Assembly: GCF_029194005.1 (NCBI RefSeq)
Contig: NZ_JARFVA010000001.1
Coordinates: 310,001 to 374,000 of the forward strand
DNA length: 64,000 nucleotides
Source of the DNA: Flagellimonas okinawensis
GTDB lineage: Bacteria > Bacteroidota > Bacteroidia > Flavobacteriales > Flavobacteriaceae
Reading direction: 5' to 3'
Both the position numbers and the translations under genes were made by a program. Under the pieces are notes generated by a model, which was not told the origin of the DNA, made no database searches, and saw only the letters and a program-made list of their open reading frames with translations. How positions within the stretch are numbered: position 1 is the stretch's first letter; the number at the start of each line of letters is the position of its first letter. This document shows, in pieces, positions 23,467 to 32,845 of this stretch.

Positions 23467-24417
23467 TTACTGGTCTAATTCTTTTATATTTTCCAAAACG
23501 GACGAAAAATCGACCCAATAAATATTGCCGAACCACTCCGAACCATCTTCACCTTCACTATCCACTTCATATCCTCTATGGAAAAACAAATACTTACCAT
23601 CCGGGGAAACGGAAGGTGCCATTTCGGTTTGCTCTGTATTAATTTTTGAGCCAAGGTTAACGGCCTTGGTCCATGAGTCATTTGTATTAAAACTGATGTA
23701 CAAATCGCTATCCCCAAATCCTGAAGATTTCTTCCCATCAAAAATCATGTAGCTTTCATCTGGAGCTATAAAGGAGTGTGCAATCATTTTTCCTTGATTG
23801 ATTTCTTCCCCCATTCTTTTAATTTCGTTGTACTTTCCTTCTTCTAAATATGAATAATAGATACCCCCTTCTTCAATGTTCGCACCTTCCTCCTGTGAGG
23901 TAAAATAAAGGTTGCCATTTTTAGATGAAGTCAAATACATCATATAAGTACTTACGACTGGATGCTGCATGGGAACGGGGGCGCTCCACCCATTTTCGGA
24001 TTTTTCGCAATACCATTGGATCAGCCCCGGAGATTGCACCGAATCGTTGATGGGACGAGTACTCCCGAAATACAGTCGTCCCCCCGTAGGATCCACATGA
24101 GGTTCAAACTCCCATGTATCTTCCGATGAAAATGAGGCCAATTCTGGTGTTGTCCAACTATTGTCAATCAATTTACTGACAAAAATATTATTTCTTCCAC
24201 CGGGAAATCGTCGAGTAAAATACATCTCATCCATCTCAGGATTAAAAGTTATGGCAAAGTCCATGGCATCCTCTATGGACACCAAACCTTGTCCAAAAAC
24301 CAAAGGGGCATCCATTGGAATTTGGTCACTGAATAATGTAAGGCTCGATTTAGTATTATCGCAGGAAAGGGCAAAAACAAACAATGCTGAGATAAGCACA
24401 GTTTTAATTAGATTCAT
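23467..24417 (-). CDS. PD40/TolB-like beta-propeller lipoprotein
   Basis: 316 residues with a lipoprotein signal (Cys19 in VFALSCDNT) and repeated PD40/WD40-like strands of the type FEPHVDPTGGRLYFGSTR and APSVSPDGKYLFFHRG. Likely a six- or seven-bladed periplasmic or surface propeller for protein or glycan binding. It leads the amidohydrolase in a two-gene unit, suggesting a joint role in substrate capture and cleavage (inference). Confidence 0.85.
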   Translation of the reverse strand: MNLIKTVLISALFVFALSCDNTKSSLTLFSDQIPMDAPLVFGQGLVSIEDAMDFAITFNPEMDEMYFTRRFPGGRNNIFVSKLIDNSWTTPELASFSSEDTWEFEPHVDPTGGRLYFGSTRPINDSVQSPGLIQWYCEKSENGWSAPVPMQHPVVSTYMMYLTSSKNGNLYFTSQEEGANIEEGGIYYSYLEEGKYNEIKRMGEEINQGKMIAHSFIAPDESYMIFDGKKSSGFGDSDLYISFNTNDSWTKAVNLGSKINTEQTEMAPSVSPDGKYLFFHRGYEVDSEGEDGSEWFGNIYWVDFSSVLENIKELDQ

Positions 24418-24446
24418 AATATAAATTTTGATTGATGATGTGTAAT

Positions 24447-24842
24447 TTACGGCTTTGATTTTTTATCAAAAGCATTGGAAACCAATAAAAGTACAAAAGC
24501 CAAACCAAACCCGATTATGCCAATATTGACACCAAAAAGCGCCTTTTCACTGCCGTCCAAATACCTCATATCGCCTCCATAAAGGTCTTTTATGGTATAT
24601 GCCAACAGAAATCCTCCGGTGACCAATAAACTTAGTATTCCGCTTATTCTGGTCTCGTTTTTATACCAGACCAACCATAGGCACAACAAACCAATACCAG
24701 AGTTTGTGATTAATTGCCAAACTTCGTGTATGCGAACATGTGGTGTCCAATCCGGATTAAAAACATGAGTATTGTTAATTTCCAAAAATGGAACAGCAAA
24801 TGCGTATAATAAGACAGTAAAGGTAATTGCCACTTTTTTCAT
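24447..24842 (-). CDS. Four-helix membrane protein, unknown
   Basis: 131 residues with hydrophobic segments at about 5-22, 45-62, 68-88 and 103-122 and a conserved-looking HVRIHEVWQLITNSG loop between helices 1 and 2. No family recognised. It lies directly after a broken serine hydrolase on the same strand. Confidence 0.7.
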   Translation of the reverse strand: MKKVAITFTVLLYAFAVPFLEINNTHVFNPDWTPHVRIHEVWQLITNSGIGLLCLWLVWYKNETRISGILSLLVTGGFLLAYTIKDLYGGDMRYLDGSEKALFGVNIGIIGFGLAFVLLLVSNAFDKKSKP

Positions 24843-24854
24843 TTCTTTAGTTGA

Positions 24855-25359
24855 TTAAAATTCTTGTTGTATTTGTGTATATAAATCCTCTTCAAAGGAC
24901 TTATAAATTTCCTCGTACCTGTTGTTGCTTAAAATCACAAGGAATTCATTTGTTTTTGGTAAAAACAGTGTCATGGTTTTGGCACCGCCCCAACTCCCAT
25001 TATGATAGACCCATTTTCCTTTTTTTTGCAGAATCGCAAATGACAAAGCCAAACCCGTACTTTTCTGAAACAACATCCGTAGAGAACATGGCTTGCTTGC
25101 TCTCTTCAGTAATTAAGGTATTATTTCGAATGGCCAGTTTCCATTTTTCCAAATCAAGGATAGTCGTATACACTCCACTGCCGCCTACAATGTCGTTCAT
25201 CCAATTTAGGTGTTTAAGTTCCTTATCACTTTTGGCAAGTTGGCATTCATTCTTTCGATTATTTCGGGTATACCCTTTGGCAACATTATCCATCGTCTAC
25301 AAGTCCATGTTTTTAGAAAATACTTGTAGCGATACAATAAACTTTGCTTTCAATCTCAT
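24855..25359 (-). pseudogene. Broken beta-lactamase-family serine hydrolase
   Basis: Remains of a class C beta-lactamase-like serine hydrolase. An ATG at 25359 overlaps the stop of the upstream gene (ATGA) and gives a short signal-like start, MRLKAKFIVSL, which hits a stop after 20 codons. The middle with the SxxK catalytic serine is missing. The C-terminal part resumes (GGSGVYTTILDLEKWKLA ... YGFGFVICDSAKK) and then shifts frame at a run of eight T (plus strand near 25019-25026) to the last piece, WVYHNGSWGGAKTM. So it has an internal deletion plus a frameshift. Confidence 0.8.
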
Positions 25360-25655
25360 TTTATCGGCTTTTCATAAAGATTTTCTGTCATGTTTTTTAG
25401 TCCCATTTCAGGTAAAAACTGGTCGGAAATGGTCAGTATTGCATGTAGATTGTCCCTAAGTCGCTCAAGCTTAATTTCTTCTGGGGCCATGGATGTTTGC
25501 AATAAGTGCAGCGCCATATCGGCCAACAGTAACCGTTGTTTTTCCAACCACTCCTTATCATCCTTTTTTGCTGGATGGCTCAAATAAGCGGTTTCGACCT
25601 GGCTATGCAATTCCCAACTGGTCTTTATCATTTCTGTTTTTTGCTCTTTTGTCAT
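25356..25655 (-). CDS. Small soluble protein of unknown function
   Basis: 99 residues, helical and charged, no signal peptide or membrane segment. Sequence such as LADMALHLLQTSMAPEEIKLERLRDNL suggests a helical bundle. It overlaps the start of the broken serine hydrolase by 4 bases, so the pair was once a coupled operon. No known family recognised. Confidence 0.65.
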   Translation of the reverse strand: MTKEQKTEMIKTSWELHSQVETAYLSHPAKKDDKEWLEKQRLLLADMALHLLQTSMAPEEIKLERLRDNLHAILTISDQFLPEMGLKNMTENLYEKPIK

Positions 25656-25758
25656 ATGTCCGGCTTTTGATTATTTGGTTTTGGTTATTTTAAATCACTT
25701 TTAACCCGTTCCAAACATAGGTCGCAAAAACGTCCCTCCTATTACGGCACTTGTATTC

Positions 25759-26172
25759 CTAATTATTGGTGATTTTTGCAAAAATCACGGACTTTTTAAA
25801 CAGCCAATACATGGTGATCATACCAACATATTCCAAACCTATGATCCAAAAAACAGGATCGGTAAAAAAGCTGATATGATTTCCTCCATAGGGCAGAATA
25901 AACATGGGTACTGTAATACTGGCATCCAACACAATAGTTATCAAAAACATATAACACCCAACACGGAGGCCATGAGTCCTATAGCCTTTTTTATAGTATA
26001 AATGGGCTCCTAAGAGTGTTGCCGGAATAATGGTTATGGCCAATACCCAGTTTGCCTGAACCTCTGGATCTTCCAAAACCGGGACAAAATATGATAGCAC
26101 ATATGCGGTCACCCCCAGCACCCATACAATAAGGGCCGAAACGGTAGCTTTTTTAATTTGATCAACATTCAT
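25759..26172 (-). CDS. Four-helix membrane protein (DUF5367-like)
   Basis: 137 residues, four hydrophobic segments (about 9-30, 40-60, 73-95 and 105-128), with AITIIPATLLGAHLYYKKGYRTHGLRVG in the middle. I associate this layout with the DUF5367 family but cannot confirm. It lies 9 bases after the NmrA-like gene in the same operon, which in turn follows a DUF1772 membrane protein. Confidence 0.7.
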   Translation of the reverse strand: MNVDQIKKATVSALIVWVLGVTAYVLSYFVPVLEDPEVQANWVLAITIIPATLLGAHLYYKKGYRTHGLRVGCYMFLITIVLDASITVPMFILPYGGNHISFFTDPVFWIIGLEYVGMITMYWLFKKSVIFAKITNN

Positions 26173-26181
26173 GATTTTTAT

Positions 26182-27033
26182 TTAAATGGTGTGGGTTACA
26201 TCTTGATTCCAAACGCCTGTAGCTTTCGTCTTTTGCACAAATGATTCAAAACTGGTCGCTGGTCTGCCCAAAACCATTTCAACATCTTGTGATACCTCTT
26301 GGTTCTCGGGATTGCCCAAAACTTCTTTGAACAAATATCCGAACAACCACACGTAAGAATCCGGAAGGCCTGCCTGTTTCATTCCAACTTTAAATTCTTC
26401 TATGGAAATGGGATGGTAGTGGATTTCCTTGCCAATTCCATCGGACATAACCTGAATTGCCTGCTCCCATGTCATTTTTTTAGGTCCGGTAACTGTTATG
26501 GTGCGACCATTGTACGTATCGTCCAATAATACATGGCATACCACATCTGCAATGTCATCGGTATCCACGAATGGAATCTCTGCTTCAGGCATTGGCAAGG
26601 CTACCTGACCTGCTAGGATAAAATCCAAGAAAGCACCTTCACTAAAGTTCTGATTGAACCAAGATGCCCGTACCAAAGTATAGTTCAAGCCCGAGTTGGC
26701 CACAATCTCTTCACATGCCTCAGCCTCCTTTTCTCCCTTTCCCGATAAAAGCACCACTTTCTCCAGGCCTTCTTTTAATGCAACCGCCGTAAGGTTTTCA
26801 ATCGCTTCCCTAGAACCCGGCACGGCCAAGTCTGGATAGTACACAATATATGCACGGTCCATCCCTTTTAATGCATGGGCATAGGTGGATGGATCTTCCC
26901 AGTTAAAAGCAGGATTGCTATTTCGGGAACCGATTCTAATTTGATGCCCTGCGTCCTCAAGTTTTTTTGCAACCCGGCTCCCTGTTTTACCTGTTCCGCC
27001 GATTACTAAAATGTTGTGTTTTAGATTTTTCAT
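26182..27033 (-). CDS. NmrA-like NAD(P)-binding atypical SDR
   Basis: About 283 residues from ATG 27033; a longer frame to 27114 would overlap the upstream gene and lacks family sequence. N-terminal Rossmann motif ILVIGGTGKTGSRVA and the GSRN segment for NADP phosphate recognition, then the NmrA-type core (AYIVYYPDLA, LLSGKGEKEAEACEE, FVDTDDIADV, TGPKKMTWEQA). Members act as quinone-oxidoreductase-like enzymes or redox sensors. Operon with a DUF1772 protein and a four-helix membrane protein, all downstream of an AraC regulator. Confidence 0.88.
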   Translation of the reverse strand: MKNLKHNILVIGGTGKTGSRVAKKLEDAGHQIRIGSRNSNPAFNWEDPSTYAHALKGMDRAYIVYYPDLAVPGSREAIENLTAVALKEGLEKVVLLSGKGEKEAEACEEIVANSGLNYTLVRASWFNQNFSEGAFLDFILAGQVALPMPEAEIPFVDTDDIADVVCHVLLDDTYNGRTITVTGPKKMTWEQAIQVMSDGIGKEIHYHPISIEEFKVGMKQAGLPDSYVWLFGYLFKEVLGNPENQEVSQDVEMVLGRPATSFESFVQKTKATGVWNQDVTHTI

Positions 27034-27053
27034 GACTGTTCGTTTTTTGATTT

Positions 27054-27554
27054 TTATTTTTTGATTTGAATGAATACTGCGACCAATCCCAATACAAATG
27101 AAAGTACCGTACATATGGTTCTAATTTGATGGAGTCTGTTCCAATTAACCTCATAATAATCCCTGAACTCCTTCATCTTATCTGCATTTAGCTCATAAAG
27201 ATGTAGTGCATCCAATTTGTTGTTCAACGGAACATTCCCTAGCCCCGTAACTCCAATTGTTCCGATCAGATAAATAATAAATGCGGACAAAATCAACCAA
27301 AAAGTGACTTTGTTGTAATTCCATTGATTAAAGCCGGCCACGCCAAAGGCAATAACACTTCCAAAAAAAACAATGAAAAAAGCAGGGTTTATTATCGCCC
27401 GATTAATGGACTGCATGGTTTCCAAGTAAACCCCATCCGATAGTCTTTGAGTTCCTGGAATCACAGATACCGACCATCCATAAAACAATCCAGCGGACAA
27501 TCCTGTTAAAAAAACAGATACCATTAAGGAAATTGTTTTCACAGAGACATACAT
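27054..27554 (-). CDS. DUF1772 (anthrone-oxygenase-like) membrane protein
   Basis: 166 residues with four membrane helices (about 8-28, 58-75, 85-105 and 145-162) and the family's typical GLSAGLFYGWSVSVIPGT start and NVPLNNKLD motif. DUF1772 proteins resemble fungal anthrone oxygenases, but bacterial members have unknown function. Likely first gene of the operon running to 25759; the AraC gene ends about 100 bases upstream. Confidence 0.88.
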   Translation of the reverse strand: MYVSVKTISLMVSVFLTGLSAGLFYGWSVSVIPGTQRLSDGVYLETMQSINRAIINPAFFIVFFGSVIAFGVAGFNQWNYNKVTFWLILSAFIIYLIGTIGVTGLGNVPLNNKLDALHLYELNADKMKEFRDYYEVNWNRLHQIRTICTVLSFVLGLVAVFIQIKK

Positions 27555-27655
27555 TTCACATCGTTTTTTAATTCGGATGTAAAATTGCGGCTATCCATTG
27601 GGCGATGCTTGACACTTTGTGCCAAACTTTTGACATTTTATGCCAAACACCTCTT

Positions 27656-28729
27656 TTAAGGGGTGTTACGGAATTCGATCGGCGTTATCCCCGTCCATCT
27701 TTTAAATGCCCGATTAAAAGCGCTTTGTTCAGAAAAACCAGTTTCAAAAGCAATTTCAGCAATGCTTCTTTCTGTATGTTTTAATAGATCTTTGGAGATA
27801 CCTTCCTGTGTTTTTCGGATTAAATCCCGAAACGTTATGCCATTATCGGCAAGTCTTCTTGCCAAGGTTCTATTGCTCATCCCCATCAGTGCGCCAATTT
27901 GATGGATACTGGGAATACCACTGGGCAAAGCATCCTGAATTAGTCTCTCACAATCCATGGCTACTTTATTGGCGCTAATTTCCAATCCTTTGGTCTCTTC
28001 CTCCACCCGTTCCACCAAAAACTTATTTATGCTACTATCCGCCTTTGCTGTCCGCATTTGAAAGTCGCTTGAGCTGTATGTAATGGAATAATGTGGCTGA
28101 TCAAAAAGGATTGGGCAATCGAATACGTTGGTATAGCTACTTAAATCGTTAGGTGGACTATGCTTAAAACTAACTTGTGTCGGGGAAATATGAGACTCGG
28201 TCATTGCCTGCAAAACCACTACCGTGGCAGATAAGGTTGCTTCGTTGGAAAGCTCCAAACCCCTTCTGTGCGGCTCCCGCATTAAATGGATTACGGAATA
28301 TTCCTTATTTTTTTCAACTTTGAACACATAGGTATTGGAAAGCATTTTAAAATAGCGCTCGGAACGTTCAAATATTTCACCAACGTAAGAGCAAGTCCTC
28401 CACGACAAACCGAGAACGCCATAGTCCTCAATTTTCATTTGCTGACCTACCCGAATTGAAAATCCTGGACCCAACTCAGCGTCTAATAGTTCATGAAGTT
28501 CAAAAAATTCTTCTGCAGGAACGGCCTTCACAGTGTCCAAGCTTGAGTATGGAGTCTTCAATTCATTAAAATAGTCCACCTGCATACCTTCGGCCAAGGC
28601 ACACACGATCATTTTTCGATATAAACTAACTGCAGTGTATTTCATGTAAGGACCCTCGGTAGCCGACAGGTGTTCAATTGTGGAATTAAATATATCGACT
28701 TCTGTCCAAAAACGAAATAAGCCTTGCAA
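27656..28729 (-). CDS. AraC-family regulator with OruR/ArgR-like ligand domain
   Basis: Up to 357 residues. The N-terminal half (VDYFNELKTPYSSLD ... GPGFSIRVGQQMKIEDYGVLGLSWRTC) matches the arabinose-binding-type domain of OruR/VirS-like regulators; the C-terminal AraC double helix-turn-helix reads MSNRTLARRLADNGITFRD and SIAEIAFETGFSEQSAFNRAFKRWTG. The start may be 28729 or the ATG at 28645, which gives MKYTAVSLYRK; the latter fits family length better. Probably controls the DUF1772-NmrA operon just downstream. Confidence 0.9.
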   Translation of the reverse strand: MQGLFRFWTEVDIFNSTIEHLSATEGPYMKYTAVSLYRKMIVCALAEGMQVDYFNELKTPYSSLDTVKAVPAEEFFELHELLDAELGPGFSIRVGQQMKIEDYGVLGLSWRTCSYVGEIFERSERYFKMLSNTYVFKVEKNKEYSVIHLMREPHRRGLELSNEATLSATVVVLQAMTESHISPTQVSFKHSPPNDLSSYTNVFDCPILFDQPHYSITYSSSDFQMRTAKADSSINKFLVERVEEETKGLEISANKVAMDCERLIQDALPSGIPSIHQIGALMGMSNRTLARRLADNGITFRDLIRKTQEGISKDLLKHTERSIAEIAFETGFSEQSAFNRAFKRWTGITPIEFRNTP

Positions 28730-28771
28730 ACAAAAGTTTACAAGGCTCTTCCATAAAATTTAAATCAACAG

Positions 28772-30097
28772 CTATTTTGGTATGTTGCACCCCATCCCTT
28801 CCCAAGGATACATACCGGCTGGCAATGCTTCTTCAATGGTGATCAACGGTAAAAATATTTCAGCATCCATAGCAACCGCTGACCCTTGTAGGTTAAGGCC
28901 AAAAATACTTCGTAATTGATTGGCACCCGTGTTGGGGACTGTTACTGCTGCATCGACCTCTTCCCTACTAATCTCTTGTCTGCCGGCATAAATCTCCGCC
29001 CAACGTTCAGCTACAGGTATTTTGATCAATAAACCTTGATTTCCGTCACTCATGGGATCCAAATACATTGCTTCGTCCAAAATATCGGCCACGGCCATTT
29101 TATCGTTGATCTCACGGTAATCGTATTTGCTGTTACCTGTAAACAGATTGTTCTTCATGGTGATTTTTGCCCCTTTGTTATAAAGTCCTCCCATATGTCC
29201 ATAACCCAGCGCATTGTTTTCTATGGCAGCAACCAGGTTTTGATCTATGGCCAAAGCATCTCCACCATAGGAAGCAATAGGATCATGCTTCCACGTAAAT
29301 AGTACGGTATTGTGTTTTATCTGAAATTTTGGCAAAACAGATTCATCCGAACCTACATATCCTGTTCTGGCCTGAATTCCATATCCGGTATTGTTGATAC
29401 AGAAGTTGTTTTGGATAATACCTTGTCCGCCCTTAAATACACGCAATGAAATAGCACCCTCGGTCGGCGCGGTATTCATGACCACACAATTTTGAACCGC
29501 TATGTTCGTAAAATTGCTGCCAACGATCACAATGCCTCCTGATTCCGGTGATGGGTTTTGTTGCGACTTTGGACTTGCCTTTCTTCTAATGGCCAAATTT
29601 TTGTCCAAATGATAGCGGTTTCTTGGTCCATGGTCTACAATTATACCATCAACAATAATCTCTGAACCAGTTGATTTTTGACCGTTATTTTCCCGTTGCT
29701 GATCAGTGCGGATATAGATGCGTGGTTGCGTAGATTTCATATACTCGTTGGTACCCGTAAAAATGGTTTTATGTGCATCCCAAGGGTCCCGTGTTGTAAA
29801 AGATGTGTCGTAACCTCCGTATATTTTGACCGGAACATTGATCTCATCTGACCCGCTGGAACCTTTGCTCATATAAATTCCTTCAGCAATATGAATTCGA
29901 TCATTGGGTTTTAGATGATGAATGATGTTTCCCAGGTCCTTGGCCGGGCGTTCTTTTGTGCCCATCTGACCAGAGCCCGTATTTTTGCTAATAAACCAAT
30001 CCCTTCCCTCGTTGGAGAAGTTAGGAGAGGTATTCTGTGAAATACCCCAATTGAATGATACCAATAGAATAATTGCGGTTGAAATTTGATTCTTCAT
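28772..30097 (-). CDS. Secreted right-handed beta-helix protein
   Basis: 441 residues with a signal peptide (cleavage about residue 20, after NWGIS). The region KERPAKDLGNIIHHLKPNDRIHIAEGIYMSKG is the classic N-terminal start of DUF1565/pectate-lyase-like beta helices. Later coils are visible as SNFTNIAVQNCVVMNTAP, GGQGIIQNNFCINNTGYGIQ, KIKHNTV and ENNALGYGHMGG. Such proteins cleave or bind polysaccharides. No catalytic site could be assigned, so activity is uncertain. Single gene between the regulator and a hypothetical gene. Confidence 0.85.
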   Translation of the reverse strand: MKNQISTAIILLVSFNWGISQNTSPNFSNEGRDWFISKNTGSGQMGTKERPAKDLGNIIHHLKPNDRIHIAEGIYMSKGSSGSDEINVPVKIYGGYDTSFTTRDPWDAHKTIFTGTNEYMKSTQPRIYIRTDQQRENNGQKSTGSEIIVDGIIVDHGPRNRYHLDKNLAIRRKASPKSQQNPSPESGGIVIVGSNFTNIAVQNCVVMNTAPTEGAISLRVFKGGQGIIQNNFCINNTGYGIQARTGYVGSDESVLPKFQIKHNTVLFTWKHDPIASYGGDALAIDQNLVAAIENNALGYGHMGGLYNKGAKITMKNNLFTGNSKYDYREINDKMAVADILDEAMYLDPMSDGNQGLLIKIPVAERWAEIYAGRQEISREEVDAAVTVPNTGANQLRSIFGLNLQGSAVAMDAEIFLPLITIEEALPAGMYPWEGMGCNIPK

Positions 30098-30127
30098 TTT
30101 ATAATTAATGTTAGTATTTGTTTATCG

Positions 30128-30736
30128 TTAATAAGGCCTAAAAGACCTCAATAGTTCCAGTAAGTGCGATGCGTTTTCTTTTTTCATACCGATAGGTGTC
30201 CACGCAACAAGAAAATACAGGTCGTCATTTTTTTCTATGAAAACGGTGTAATATGAAATCGGAAAGGGAATGTCCGCTATTTGAGCATCAAATTGTACTC
30301 CTCTATTATTGGCATTGGCGATTCCCATGGACAATTCTTCTTCCGAAATAACCTTCATGTCGTGTCTGAACGATGCCAGCTGAATTTGTTTATAGTTTTC
30401 CAATAAGGAAAGCCCATCTTGGTAAGCTCCATATTTACGCTGTGCAGTTTTAAATTCCTCGGCAGATTCATCGATGACAATGGCATAAAGTTCCTTTTCC
30501 TCATTTTGTAGTTGAAGTGAAGCCGCATCGTTTAGGTCGTATACCTTTTCCATGTGTACGGGCAATTCCAGCGAATACTTTTGTGGTATGCCGATGGTTC
30601 CCTTCATGCTTTTGAAACCACGATTGGAAAATTCGGTCTTTTCTTTACGCTGGTGCACATAACTTTTGTAGGCTGTGTAAAGTCGATAGCACAACACTGC
30701 GGCTGCACCGATTACACCAATAATTTTGATATCCAT
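30128..30736 (-). CDS. Membrane-anchored protein of unknown function
   Basis: About 202 residues from the ATG at 30736 (a start at 30757 is also possible). One N-terminal membrane helix (about 4-20), then a soluble alpha/beta domain (KYSLELPVHMEKVYDLNDAASLQLQNEEKELYAIVIDE, and YTVFIEKNDDLYFLVAWTP near the end). The pattern resembles PsbP/DUF1795-like domains, a weak impression only. Confidence 0.7.
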   Translation of the reverse strand: MDIKIIGVIGAAAVLCYRLYTAYKSYVHQRKEKTEFSNRGFKSMKGTIGIPQKYSLELPVHMEKVYDLNDAASLQLQNEEKELYAIVIDESAEEFKTAQRKYGAYQDGLSLLENYKQIQLASFRHDMKVISEEELSMGIANANNRGVQFDAQIADIPFPISYYTVFIEKNDDLYFLVAWTPIGMKKENASHLLELLRSFRPY

Positions 30737-30851
30737 TGAATTCCTATTTACAGGCAAATTAGCCTGTTGGAACTGCTATGGGGTACAAGAATTCCCATGC
30801 CCTCAAAAAATCTATGAAAACAGGTAATTTTTTATGGACAGGATGTTATTC

Positions 30852-31496
30852 CTATGTATGTAGGGAATATTCCATAGCTACCTTTACCAGCCCTGCTGTA
30901 TTTCGGGTTCCGGTCTTGATTAGCATATTTCTTCGGTGGGTCTCCACTGTACCAAAGCTGATAAAGAGTTTATCAGCAATTTCTTGGGTAGTGTGCTCAT
31001 CAAGTATTAACTGAAGAACTTCCTTTTCCCGTCGGGAAAGTTTTGGAAACAAACTAGAAGTCTCCTTGATCTTCTTGTCGTTGGTCATCATATTAAAAAC
31101 AATCTCCTTGGAGGTCTCATCCAAATACGTCTTGCCTTCGAATACTGATTTTATGGCCTCGACTAATTCTTTTTTACCGGCATTTTTTAAAACATAACCT
31201 TTGGCTCCATTATTTAGCATTTGCCTTATCAAGCTGCTCTCCTTGTGCATGGTTATCGCAATCACTTTGGATGCGAGTCCTAACTTGGTGATTTTCTTGC
31301 AGGCATCAATTCCATTTAATTCCGGCATATTAATATCCAAAAGAATAACATCGGGATTGATTTCGGGTAATAGCTGAAGTGCTTTCTTGGCGTCCAATTC
31401 AGAACCGACTACCTTAATTTCAACTTCGTTTTGCAGTAATAATTTAAACCCTTCGATAACCATTTGGTGGTCATCAATTATAAAAACATTGATCAT
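30852..31496 (-). CDS. NarL/LuxR-type response regulator
   Basis: 214 residues: receiver domain with acidic pocket IDDH, phospho-acceptor Asp54 in VILLDINMPELNG and Lys near residue 105 in YVLKNAG, then a GerE-type HTH (LSRREKEVLQLILDEHTTQEIADKLFISFGTVETHRRNML). A canonical DNA-binding transcription regulator. The TPR sensor kinase at 32846, 1.35 kb away on the other strand, is of the matching HisKA_3 class and the best partner candidate. Confidence 0.93.
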   Translation of the reverse strand: MINVFIIDDHQMVIEGFKLLLQNEVEIKVVGSELDAKKALQLLPEINPDVILLDINMPELNGIDACKKITKLGLASKVIAITMHKESSLIRQMLNNGAKGYVLKNAGKKELVEAIKSVFEGKTYLDETSKEIVFNMMTNDKKIKETSSLFPKLSRREKEVLQLILDEHTTQEIADKLFISFGTVETHRRNMLIKTGTRNTAGLVKVAMEYSLHT

Positions 31497-31579
31497 TGGT
31501 CGGTTGGCAAGCTTATGCGGTTGGTTGATGGTTTTCCCACTAAATATAGGGATACATTCATTTAAAATAAAAACTGTTT

Positions 31580-32272
31580 CTAGTCTAGCTGATAACCAGA
31601 TATATAAGCTTCTCCAACTTTTGTAGATGTGGTAATATGGTAAGGTCTTTTGTAGCCATCGGCAAAATGCAGTACCCCATCGTAAACCCAGAGTTCCTCT
31701 CCATCTGAGCTCTCGTGCAACCTAAAGGTAGTCCTGCTGTAGCCTTCAATTTCTCCATGTTCATCGGTCAGGGCTTTCATGTAGTTGGCCAATTGACTGC
31801 CCAAGGTTGGAGTCCGATATTTTTCGATAACAGTTTTGGCTATCGACTCGTGGTTTCCATCAACAATATGATTTGAGAAATCCGTAAACACTTTCGACTT
31901 TATCACATATGGCTCCAAAACTTCTGGCTGATATTTATATTCAGTGGATTCACCCGTTTGCGAGTTTATGGTTTCAACCATTATGTACCCAAATTTCTCC
32001 TTTTCCTCTTCGGTGAAACCATCTAACAACATCATGGCCACGGAAGGGCATACCAAATCCTTACGTAAGGAATCCAACATTTTGCTGTTGGTCAATTTAA
32101 CTTTAAAGGCGGCATAGCTTTCGTTGTTTTCATCGTTCATTTTAAATTCTCTCGAGGAAGTAACTTCGGCTTCAAAATTATCGCTCAGTTTATCCAAAAC
32201 AGCATCTTGATTGTCCGTGTTGCAGGAAAAAAATAGCAGCGCCAACAAAGGCAGTAAATAGCGGTTTTTCAT
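31580..32272 (-). CDS. Lipoprotein of unknown function
   Basis: 230 residues, lipobox Cys in LLALLFFSCNTD. The mature part is mixed alpha/beta with NESYAAFKVKLTNSKMLDSL and a beta-rich end (SDGEELWVYDGVLHFADGYKRPYHITTSTKVG). No family recognised. It lies between the response regulator and a small membrane protein, all on the minus strand, 30 bases after the latter. Confidence 0.75.
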   Translation of the reverse strand: MKNRYLLPLLALLFFSCNTDNQDAVLDKLSDNFEAEVTSSREFKMNDENNESYAAFKVKLTNSKMLDSLRKDLVCPSVAMMLLDGFTEEEKEKFGYIMVETINSQTGESTEYKYQPEVLEPYVIKSKVFTDFSNHIVDGNHESIAKTVIEKYRTPTLGSQLANYMKALTDEHGEIEGYSRTTFRLHESSDGEELWVYDGVLHFADGYKRPYHITTSTKVGEAYISGYQLD

Positions 32273-32301
32273 TTTGGTCGGTGTTTAGTATTAGCTTAGT
32301 G

Positions 32302-32646
32302 TTAATTATATTTTTCAGTGATAAATTCAGATATTTCCTGTTGCAGGGCCTGAAAGTCTTTTTTCTTGGTGTAATACATAGCTCCATAGAATATAAATCC
32401 TCCCAAAAGAGTCAATGCGATCAAAACAACAAAAGCCACGAACATCCAAGGAAGCATTAGGTTAATGTTCCCAACAACCTTCACTTTATCGTTTTTGGGG
32501 ATTACAATGGCCATCACAGGACCATTGACCACATTGATTATTTTTTTGTTGAACATTGGGTATTTTACTTTGTAATTTGGAAAAGCTTCGGTCAAATCAT
32601 TTTTGATTTGCTCTACTTCCGCGCCTTTATTCAGTGTTAACTCCAT
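32302..32646 (-). CDS. Small membrane protein of unknown function
   Basis: 114 residues: a soluble N-terminal domain (about 1-60, KNDLTEAFPNYKVKYPMFNKKIINVVNGPVMAIVIPKN) and one or two membrane helices (about 66-93), ending in a charged tail. No known family. Positioned between the lipoprotein gene and the divergent histidine kinase. Confidence 0.7.
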   Translation of the reverse strand: MELTLNKGAEVEQIKNDLTEAFPNYKVKYPMFNKKIINVVNGPVMAIVIPKNDKVKVVGNINLMLPWMFVAFVVLIALTLLGGFIFYGAMYYTKKKDFQALQQEISEFITEKYN

Positions 32647-32845
32647 TGTTTGATTTTTATGGTTAATGGTTAATTAGAAAAACAATTGCAAACTATTCCA
32701 TACATGTGGTATTGGTGTCCATAATTTCTTGTACCAGAAAAAAATCCATGAAATCATAGATTTTTGGGGTTTGAACGGTTTATCGAGGGACTCCTTTTGA
32801 TTATTTTTTAAATTGACCGCTTAAACCAACCTCATAACCTAACCA

